Assembly: GCF_051020515.1 (NCBI RefSeq) | Contig: NZ_CP194857.1 | Coordinates: 3,596,001 to 3,660,000, forward strand | DNA: 64,000 nt | Source: CALKWS01 sp051020515 | GTDB lineage: Bacteria > Actinomycetota > Actinomycetes > Actinomycetales > Beutenbergiaceae | Direction: 5' to 3' | In this document: in pieces, positions 56,904 to 64,000 of the stretch | How the letters are laid out: each line of letters begins with the position of its first letter | Position numbering within the stretch: the first letter of the stretch is position 1 | Program-made: the position numbers and the translations under genes | The notes under the pieces: model-generated | What the model was told of the DNA's origin: nothing | Seen by the model: only the letters and a program-made list of their open reading frames with translations | Databases searched by the model: none

Positions 56904-57020
56904 TTGGGGCCACGAGTAGTTGGCGCGCACCGTCGGCACGCAGCCGGTCCGGGCCTACCCTCCCCGGCCCCGACCAGGAAGCGACACCGGGGGGTGGGCA
57001 GAGTGGAAGTGAGGGAGCCG

Positions 57021-58702
57021 ATGCGAACGCTGCGGAGTTTCGACGGGACGCCGGAACACTGGGCGCCCACCGTGGTCACCGCCGAGAGGATCCGGACCCT
57101 GGAGCCGGACGGTGTGGTGAGCGCGATGCTCATCGCCGGCGGACGGATCGTCGCGCTTGGTGATACCGAGCGGTGCCGGGCAGCGGCGGACGACGCCGGA
57201 TTGGGCCGGCCGCGCACGGTTGACCTGGGCGCGACAACCGTGGTGCCGGGGTTCATCGACCCCCACGCCCACCCGCTGATGCACGGGCAGATGCGATCCT
57301 GGGTGGACTGCAGCCCGGGTAGGGCCCGCACCATCGACCAGATCGTGGAGCACCTACGCGAACGGGCTCGGCTGTCACCCGGTGAAGGACCGATCCGTGG
57401 CTACGGGTACGAGCACCGCAACCTCGCCGAGCGCCGTCACCCCACCCGGTTCGAGCTGGACCAGGTCGCCACCGACCGGGAGGTGTACCTGATGAACGCA
57501 TCCGGGCACGGGGGCGTGGTGAACTCCTACACGCTCGCCAAGTACGGCATCACCCGGGACACCCCGAACCCGCCCGGCGGGGAGTTCTTCCGCGACGCCG
57601 ATGGGGAGTTGACCGGTGAACTCTCCGACGCCGCATGCAACATCCTCACCGGCGCCGACGGGGTGAAGGTGGGCAACCACGGCCCCAACCTGCACCTGGG
57701 TGACCCTCCGCAGGAGCACCTGGATCAGTTGCGGACCGCGCAGCGTTCGTTCCTGGCTGGCGGGGTCACCGCGGTGGGTGATGCGCAGGTGACGCGCCGG
57801 GAGTTCACCACCTACCTGGATCTGGCCGAGGCCGGCGATCTGCACGTGCGGTACTCGATGTACCTGCTCTCCGCCTTGCTGGACGAGGGCCTGGAGATGG
57901 GGCTGCACGGCCCATTCGGCAACTCCAGGCTGCACTTCGCCGGATTCAAGTTCTACGCCGACGGCACCCTGGGCGGGTGGACCGCCTACTTCCCCGACGG
58001 TTACGTCGGCGACACCTGCCGCACCGGCATGCTCTACCACGAGCCGGCCGAGTACGCCCAGATGATCGCCCGCGCCCATCGCGCCGGCCTGCAGACCGCC
58101 ACGCACGCCCAGTCTCCGGACGCGATCGCGATGGTGCTCGATGCGGTGGAAGCCGCCCAACGCGACGATCCCCGGACCGACGCACGGCACCGGATCGAGC
58201 ACTGCGGGCTGCCCACACCGGAGCAGGTCAACCGGATCGCCGCAGCCGGGATCATGCCGGTGAACCAGACCCAGCACTACTACAACTGGGGTGAAGGGGT
58301 GCTCGACGCGATCGGCAGCCCCGGGGAACGGTTCAACCCCTTGGGCGAGTTCGCCGCCGCCGGGGTGCCGGTGACGCTCAGTTCGGACGCACCGGTGGCC
58401 GACCCCTGCCGTTGCAGGCGATCCAGACCGCGGTGACCCGCCGCACCGCGCAGGGTGCTGAACTGGGCCCGCCGCAGTTGCGGATCACCGCCGAGCAGGC
58501 GCTGCACGCCCACACCCTGTCCGGGGCGCGCGCACTGGGACGGGAGGCGGAACTGGGTTCCCTCGCCGTAGGCAAGTTCGCCGACTTCACCGTGCTCGCC
58601 GAGGATCCGCTCGCAGTGGATCCGCAATCCATCGCCGACATCCCCGTGGTCTCCACCTGGGTGGACGGGGTACCCCGCTACGAGTCGGAGCAGTCGGCAT
58701 GA
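57021..58702 (+). CDS. YtcJ-like amidohydrolase (frameshifted)
   Basis: A metal-dependent hydrolase of the amidohydrolase 3 type, about 560 residues after correction. Metal motif VVPGFIDPHAHPLMHG is near 78-93, FKFYADGTLGGWTA near 312, HAQSPDAIA near 359, HRIEHCGLP near 392 and SSDAPVADP near 455. One C is missing from the run at 58403-58406; restoring it gives PVADPLPLQAIQTAVTRR. GAGGGAG precedes ATG 57021; a GTG at 57003 is an alternative. It overlaps the next gene by four bases. Substrate unknown, probably an amide or N-acyl compound. Confidence 0.85.
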
Positions 58703-60327
58703 CGACCGAGAGTGCCAGGAACGTGGGCCGGGACGTGCTGACCGTGCTGCACGCCTACGGGGTGGACACCGTGTTCGGCATCCCCGGCACGCACAATCTG
58801 GAGTTCTACCGTCACCTTCCGGAACTGGGTATCCACGCCGTGACCACCCGCCACGAGCAGGGCGCCGGGTACGCCGCCGACGGGTGGTCGCTGCAAACCG
58901 GTCTTCCCGGTGTGGTGGTCACGACCTCGGGCCCCGGGTTGTTGAACGCGCTGTCCGCGGCGGCCACCGCCCACGCCGAGTCCCGCCCGATGATCATCCT
59001 CACTCCCGGCCCGCCGCTCGGCCAGGAGTTCGCCGACATCGGGGCGCTGCACGAGACCAAGGACACCCGCGCCGCCGCCGATGCCGTGGTGCAGTGGGCC
59101 CGGCGGGTGGAGTCCGGCCGGGAAGCCGTCCAGGCCGTCCATGACGCGATGGACCTCTACCGCGCCGGCCGCCCGCGTCCGGTGGTGATCGAGGTCCCCC
59201 TCGACGTTCTCGAAGGGGAGAGCGACTGCCCTCCGGAGATGCTGCGACCCCACTCCGAACCGCAGCCGGCCGCCGGCGACGACGAGCACGTCGCCCGCGC
59301 TGTCCGGTTGCTCACCGGTGCCACCCGTCCGGTCATCCTGGCCGGTGGTGGCGCGGTCCGGTCCGGCGCCGAGGTCACCGCGTTGGCCGAACGATTGGGC
59401 GCACCGGTGGTGACGACGTTGAACGGACGCGGTGTGGTGCCGGAGTCACACCCACTCGCGGTGGGGTCCACGCTGCGGTTGAAGGCGGCCCACGCGCTGG
59501 TCAACGACGCCGGTGTACTGCTCGTGCTGGGCTCGAAGGTCGGCGAGGCCGAGTTGTGGTGGGGGCCGCTGCAACCGTCCGGCCAGGTGATCCGCGTGGA
59601 TCTGCTCAGCACGCAGATTCATAAGAACCTGCCCGCCCACATGGGCATCGTGGGAGACGCCGGCGTCGTGGTCGAGCAGTTGCTGCAGGCGCTGCCCGAC
59701 GGCGACCCGAGCGAGACCACCGGAGCACGCCGCGCCACTGTGGCCCGCGCCGAGATCGAGCGGGAGAGCCGGGAGTGGGCCCCGGCCACCGCCGCCTGTT
59801 GCGACGCGATCGCCGCCGGCCTTCCCGCGGACGTCATCCTGGGGGCGGACTCCTCACAGATCTGTTACTACGGCACCGCCAACATGGTGCCGGTGGAGCA
59901 TCCGAACTCCTACCTGTACATGGCCACCTACGCGACGCTCGGCTACGGGCTACCGGTGTCCATCGGCGCGAAGGTCGCCAGTCCGCACCGCCCCGTGGTG
60001 TGCGTGCTGGGCGATGGTGCGTTGATGTTCTCGGTGCAGGAGTTCATGACCGCCCTGGAGCAGCACCTGGACCTGGTCGTGGTGTGCGTGGACAACGGTG
60101 GCTACCGGGAGATCGAGGAGAACGAAGCAGACCGTGGCATCCCTCCGATCGGGGTGCGCCTGGACCAGCCCGATTGGCCGGCGCTGGTCACCGCGTTCGG
60201 CGGCAGCGGGGCCTCGGTCCGCGTCGCGGGCGATCTGCCCGGGGCACTACGGGCGGCGATCGACGCCGGCGGGGTGCATCTGCTGCACGTGCCGTTGTCA
60301 CTGTTCGAACCCAAGGAGCAAGGATGA
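58699..60327 (+). CDS. ThDP-dependent decarboxylase, AruI-like
   Basis: A 542-residue enzyme of the acetolactate synthase superfamily. Catalytic Glu53 is in VTTRHEQGAGYAADG; the cofactor motif Gly-Asp-Gly is at 438-440 (VLGDGALMF) with Asp465-Asn466 (CVDNGGYREI). The N-terminus (DTVFGIPGTHNLEFYRHL) is of the kind seen in AruI, the 2-ketoarginine decarboxylase. With the aldehyde dehydrogenase and ureohydrolase nearby, decarboxylation of a guanidino-ketoacid is a good hypothesis, not a proof. It overlaps both neighbours by four bases. Confidence 0.82.
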   Translation: MTTESARNVGRDVLTVLHAYGVDTVFGIPGTHNLEFYRHLPELGIHAVTTRHEQGAGYAADGWSLQTGLPGVVVTTSGPGLLNALSAAATAHAESRPMIILTPGPPLGQEFADIGALHETKDTRAAADAVVQWARRVESGREAVQAVHDAMDLYRAGRPRPVVIEVPLDVLEGESDCPPEMLRPHSEPQPAAGDDEHVARAVRLLTGATRPVILAGGGAVRSGAEVTALAERLGAPVVTTLNGRGVVPESHPLAVGSTLRLKAAHALVNDAGVLLVLGSKVGEAELWWGPLQPSGQVIRVDLLSTQIHKNLPAHMGIVGDAGVVVEQLLQALPDGDPSETTGARRATVARAEIERESREWAPATAACCDAIAAGLPADVILGADSSQICYYGTANMVPVEHPNSYLYMATYATLGYGLPVSIGAKVASPHRPVVCVLGDGALMFSVQEFMTALEQHLDLVVVCVDNGGYREIEENEADRGIPPIGVRLDQPDWPALVTAFGGSGASVRVAGDLPGALRAAIDAGGVHLLHVPLSLFEPKEQG

Positions 60328-61937
60328 CCGCTGACATGTCGAGCGGGTCGGGCGCGGAACTGCCGGGGGCGGCCAAGGCCACCGCCCGGGCCTGGGTCGA
60401 TGAGCACATGAGGGCTCTGTCCCGTTGGCATCAGCACATCTGGGAGTTGGCCGAGCCGGCCTGGCGCGAGCACGAGTCCGCATCCTGGTATGTGCAACGG
60501 TTGCGCGCCGAAGGCTTCGACGTGGAGGAAGGCTCCGGTGGGATGCCTACCGCGTTCTGTGCCGAGTGGAGCAACGGTCCCGGCCCAACCCTGCTCACCT
60601 ATGCCGAGTACGACGCCGTGCCGGGCAACAGCCAGGAGGCGACCACTCGGCGCCGGCCCCGCGAGGGCCTGGGTCCCGATGCTCCCGGGCACACCGACCC
60701 GCACTCGGTACTCGGCATCGCCACCCTCGCCGGGTTGCTGGCCACCCAGCACGCCATGATCGAGCACGACATCCCGGGCAGGTTGCGCTACACCGGGGAA
60801 CCGGCCGAGAAGATGCACGGGTCCAAGGTGGTGCACGGGCTGCGCGGGTACTACGACGGCGTGGACGCCATAGTCAGTTTCCACCCGTTCTACATGCTGC
60901 CACTGTGCAACACCGCCCGGTGGGACACCCAGTGCGGGGCGTACTACTCCAAGGTGTATGAGTTCGTCTGCGACGAGCCGCAGACCTGGCAACTGGGCGC
61001 CGACCCGAACTCCCCGATCCCAGCCTCCCATTCGGCCGCGCGCGCACCGGGGGCGAACATCGCGTTGATGCAGATGCACTCCGCGTCGCGCACCATGCAC
61101 GACGCGATGCTGCCCAGTGTGGGCGGGTGGAGCCTGTCTGATGCCATCCTGGCGTCCGGGCAGGCCACCGCGGACAACCTCCCGGCCCAGGTGGCACGCA
61201 TCCAGTACTCCTGGCGCACCCCGGACGTGCCGATGGCCGAACACGTGCTCGCCGTGCTGGATCGCAATGCCGAGCACGCCGCGGCGATGGCCCACTGCCG
61301 GCTGGCGAGCACCTGGGTGGCCCGGTCCCGGCCTGGGTTGACCAACCACACGATGGCGCAGGTGCTCTATGACAACCTGGCCGAGGTGGGCGCCCCGAGC
61401 TACGGGCCCGAGGCGATCGGAGCGGCACAGGACATTCAGCGCGAACTCGGCATCGACCCGATGGAGCAGCCGTTCCTGGCCGAGTGCGAACAGGTGACCA
61501 GTCCGCAGGAGGCCGAGGCCGCCCTACGCGAGCAGATGCCCGCCTGGCAACGCAACTGGACCAGCGACGACTACGTGGAGATGACCCACTACGCCCCCAC
61601 GGTGCGCTTCTACGTCGCCCGCCCGGCCTTGCGCCCCGCACCCGGGCGGGGGGCCTACCCACCGTGGGTGATGAACGCCCTCGGCGGCATCCCGGCCGCC
61701 ATCGACCCGACCATCGCGGTCACCGGAAAGACCGTGGCCGGCACCTTCATCGACCTGCTGTGCGACGAGGACGCTCGCGCCCGGGCCGCGACCGAGTTCG
61801 CCGAGCGGTCCGAAACCGAGGGGATGGAGCCGTTGCTGCCGGCGGACTTCCAGCCGCCGACCCACCTGCCGTGGCCGGAGTACGTGCGCGACCGGGAGGG
61901 CAACCGTCGCTGGCTCGGTACCGGAGCCCACGGCTGA
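60324..61937 (+). CDS. M20-family metallohydrolase, variant metal site
   Basis: A 537-residue amidohydrolase of the M20 (AbgB-like) superfamily. LLTYAEYDAVPGNSQ near 89-103 corresponds to the first metal aspartate region, and FTGEPAEK-type sequence (YTGEPAEKMHGSK) near 155-167 to the catalytic Glu loop. The usual GHGCGH site reads PGHTDPH near 119-125, so a cysteine is replaced. It probably removes an acyl or aminoacyl group from an amino acid derivative. Last gene of the operon. AAGGAGCAAGG precedes ATG 60324, which overlaps the preceding stop. Confidence 0.82.
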   Translation: MTADMSSGSGAELPGAAKATARAWVDEHMRALSRWHQHIWELAEPAWREHESASWYVQRLRAEGFDVEEGSGGMPTAFCAEWSNGPGPTLLTYAEYDAVPGNSQEATTRRRPREGLGPDAPGHTDPHSVLGIATLAGLLATQHAMIEHDIPGRLRYTGEPAEKMHGSKVVHGLRGYYDGVDAIVSFHPFYMLPLCNTARWDTQCGAYYSKVYEFVCDEPQTWQLGADPNSPIPASHSAARAPGANIALMQMHSASRTMHDAMLPSVGGWSLSDAILASGQATADNLPAQVARIQYSWRTPDVPMAEHVLAVLDRNAEHAAAMAHCRLASTWVARSRPGLTNHTMAQVLYDNLAEVGAPSYGPEAIGAAQDIQRELGIDPMEQPFLAECEQVTSPQEAEAALREQMPAWQRNWTSDDYVEMTHYAPTVRFYVARPALRPAPGRGAYPPWVMNALGGIPAAIDPTIAVTGKTVAGTFIDLLCDEDARARAATEFAERSETEGMEPLLPADFQPPTHLPWPEYVRDREGNRRWLGTGAHG

Positions 61938-61980
61938 GACGGTCCCGCGCGGTTCGCATCCGAGAAGTCCGCAGGTCCGC

Positions 61981-61998
61981 CCCGGCACGTATGCCGGG
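61981..61998. terminator. GC-rich hairpin between convergent genes
   Basis: CCCGGCA at 61981-61987 pairs perfectly with TGCCGGG at 61992-61998 around a four-base loop. It lies between the M20 gene and the convergent carboxypeptidase, where a bidirectional terminator is expected. There is no U-tract, which is common in high-GC actinobacteria. Confidence 0.5.
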
Positions 61999-62021
61999 CC
62001 GGACGTGCTGCCCGGGAGTCC

Positions 62022-63613
62022 TCAGCAGGTCAGCGCGGCCGTCTCACCCTTCTGCCACGAGCACTCCAGGGCCGGGTCGGACTCGTTCGCGGGATCGATC
62101 GCCATCGGGGCAACCGCTGCGCCACCGTCCTCGGAGTGCGACGCCAGGGTCACCGCGATCTGGTCCTCGATGTCGCCGATGCCCACCAAATGGTTGTTGA
62201 ACAGCATCGCGAACACCAGGTCACGCCCGTCGGCGTCGGTGACATAGCCGCTCAGGGCGGTCACCCCGGTCAGACTCCCGGTCTTGGCGTGCACGTTCCC
62301 TTGGGCCGGGGTGTCACACATCCGCGAGTTCAGGGTCCCACCGACCATCCGCTCCCCCGCGCAGGCCGACGGGAACTCGGCATACCAGTGCTCGAACCAG
62401 TCGCCTCCTGCACCTCGTACAGGAAGGTGGCGAACTCACCGGCGGGGATCTGGTTGCCGCGGGACAGGCCCGAGCCGTCCACGAGACGCAACTCACTGGT
62501 CACCCCCAAGGACTCCAGGTAGCCGCGAAGCACCTCGGCGCCGCTCGCCCAGTCACCACTGCCGGCGACCTCATCGCCGAGGGTCTTCAGGAGCACTTCG
62601 CCGTGGCCGTTGTTGGACAGCTTCATGAACGGGTTGAGCAACTCCGTCAGCGTCATCGACTCGTGCGTTGCCACCACCTCGGCACCGCTCGGTGTGGCCA
62701 CGCCCGTCCGGATGTCACCGGAGACCTCGACGCCCTGTTCCTGCAGTGCCCTGGCGAACACCGCCGCCGCCTTGCCGGTCGGCTCCCACACCGCGCGCCA
62801 CACCCGCCGGGCATCGGCGTCCGCGGCAATCGTGCCGCTGACCGTCCAGGTGTTCGAGCCCCGCTCACGCGTCACGCTGATCGAGGTCGCTCCGCCCGGC
62901 GCCACGGTGGTGGCTTGGTTGTCGATGGTGATGTAGTCGGATTCGGGGATGACCGAGACCTCGGCGGCCTCGCCGGCACTGCCCGGAGCCGTGTTGATGA
63001 TGACCGTGCCGGCGTCGTAGTCCTCGTTCGGGCCCACCGACAGTGCGGAGATCTGGGCGGAGTAGTAGAAGTCCTCATCGCCCCAGGACCAGAACGGGCC
63101 CAGTCGTTGACTGTCGAACCGGGTGTCGTCGGCAACCAGGTCCCCGTGCACCCGGCGGATTCCGGCGTCGGCCACTTGCTCCGCCAGCGCGGCGTAGTCC
63201 TGCTCCAGCATGGTGGGGTCGCCGTCACCCTTGAGGTACAGGTCCCCTGCCACCACCTCGGAGTTCCCGCGCCGCTCGCCGTCGGTGAGCACCGTGGTGG
63301 TGTAGGTGTAGTCCGGCCCGAGCAACTCCATCGCCGCCGCCGATGTCAGCATCTTCACGTTCGAAGCGGGCATCAGTCGATAGCCCGGGTTGTGCTCGTA
63401 CAGCCGCTCCCCCGTCCGGGCGTCCTGGACCACCACCCCGGCCAGCGCCCCGTCCAACCGGGAGTCCGCCAGGATCCGGTCGACGTCCTCGACCCAGGCC
63501 GGAGCATCCCCGCTGGGCATGGTGCCGTTGCCGGTCATCGGTGCCTGTGCGGCGATCACACCGGCCGCCAGCGCCACCACCGCGCCCAGCGGTGCCTTGT
63601 ATCCACGCAACAT
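62022..63613 (-). CDS. dacB: D-alanyl-D-alanine carboxypeptidase, PBP4 type (frameshifted)
   Basis: Periplasmic/exported penicillin-binding protein of about 531 residues after correction. The active-site serine is in the SxxK motif PASNVKM near residue 89, an SNN motif follows in MKLSNNGHGE, and the KTG box in HAKTGSLTGV. An N-terminal hydrophobic segment (APLGAVVALAAGVIAAQA) is a signal peptide or anchor. One base is missing near 62402: adding it gives YEVQEADWFEHWYAEF. The KTG box lies beyond the break, so the uncorrected protein would be inactive. Start ATG 63613 fits the promoter found upstream. Confidence 0.88.
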
Positions 63614-63650
63614 CGAGTGCCTCACTTCGTCGTAAGAAAAGGACGCCCGG

Positions 63651-63679
63651 ACCGTAGCGCGGTAACCAAACGTCGTCAA
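63651..63679 (-). promoter_or_regulatory. Promoter of the carboxypeptidase gene
   Basis: On the minus strand TTGACG (63679-63674), a 17-base spacer and TACGGT (63656-63651) form a good sigma-70-type promoter. Transcription would begin near 63645, leaving a leader of about 32 bases with GTGAGG before ATG 63613. Confidence 0.65.
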
Positions 63680-63704
63680 CCGTGGTAAATGCCTTTCGGC
63701 CGGT

Positions 63705-64000
63705 TCAGGCGGACCTGGCCAGCAGCATCACCACGTTCAACACCGCAATCGCCATCGCCCCGTAGAACGGAAGCCGGCGCGGTGCCGCCACCGAGGCTGC
63801 TGCCAGCACCCCCGCGACGACGAGCACCCCCCAGGCCCACCAGGGCACCGGTCCCGCAGGCCCGAGCACACCCACGGCCGTACCGGCGAGAAGGACGACG
63901 ACGGCAAGGCGCCCGCAGGTAGGTCCGCCGAGCCGGTGGCCCAGCCCGCGCACCCCGGTGGCGGCATCATCGCTGAGGTCCGGCAGCACGTTGACCAGAT
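63705..64000 (-). CDS. UbiA-family prenyltransferase, C-terminal fragment
   Basis: The gene enters from the right edge; about 97 residues are visible. LVNVLPDLSDDAATGVRGLGHRLG near the edge is the second aspartate-rich motif region of UbiA prenyltransferases (DLxxD), and three hydrophobic segments follow. The family attaches prenyl chains to aromatic acceptors, for example in quinone synthesis. The N-terminal part with the first aspartate motif is outside the window, so the exact member cannot be named. Confidence 0.75.
   Translation of the reverse strand, partial: LVNVLPDLSDDAATGVRGLGHRLGGPTCGRLAVVVLLAGTAVGVLGPAGPVPWWAWGVLVVAGVLAAASVAAPRRLPFYGAMAIAVLNVVMLLARSA

Noticed and set aside
1..64000. 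CRISPR array or prophage structural genes
   Set aside because: No series of regularly spaced repeats and no capsid, tail, terminase or Cas proteins were found on either strand.

Overview
The window is high-GC DNA with short leaders, leaderless promoters, GTG/TTG starts and ATGA-type operon overlaps. Together with an ANTAR response regulator, a PolA/thioesterase/ANTAR neighbourhood, a fused CydDC and sugar ABC permeases without their own ATPase, this points to an Actinomycetota genome, probably Micrococcales. The genus cannot be named from sequence alone.

Layout. (1) 1-16.3 kb is a respiratory block. A partial copper-oxidase/nitrite-reductase-like gene, an NnrS-like membrane protein and a DUF2249 protein read leftwards. 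A cysteine-containing ArsR-type regulator, narGHJI and mobA read rightwards, followed by cydA, cydB and fused cydDC (bd oxidase and its assembly exporter). It covers nitrate respiration and low-oxygen respiration. (2) 16.3-22.5 kb is ordinary chromosome: a methyltransferase, two acetyltransferases, polA, a thioesterase, an ANTAR regulator and a tRNA. (3) 22.5-26.5 kb is a mobile-element zone: two similar hairpins, a deleted serine resolvase, and one ISL3-family IS nested inside another, both with readable target duplications. (4) 26.5-40.4 kb is a catabolic island: RidA, lactonase, two IclR regulators, two amidohydrolases, a class III aminotransferase, a carbohydrate ABC importer, a Gfo/Idh/MocA dehydrogenase, a D-serine-dehydratase-like enzyme and a zinc-type dehydrogenase. 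I propose it oxidises and deaminates an N-acylated amino sugar or D-beta-hydroxy amino acid. (5) 40.5-47.8 kb is a scar of truncated genes. It holds an IS4/IS1634-type transposase split by a complete RIT element (three tyrosine recombinases within 84-bp inverted repeats) and cut on its right by an IS256 element. (6) 47.8-51.8 kb holds an MftD/lactate-oxidase-like flavoenzyme and a monooxygenase-TetR-hydrolase operon. (7) 52-62 kb is a second catabolic island: aldehyde dehydrogenase, ureohydrolase, AsnC regulator, MHS transporter, amidohydrolase, AruI-like ThDP decarboxylase and M20 hydrolase. It fits breakdown of a guanidino compound. (8) 62-64 kb has a dacB-type carboxypeptidase and the end of a UbiA prenyltransferase.

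A major caution: about sixteen genes, including housekeeping polA, cydA and dacB, are broken by an indel, nearly always one base and often in a homopolymer. This looks more like residual sequencing error than mass gene decay. I therefore give joined spans and mark each break.
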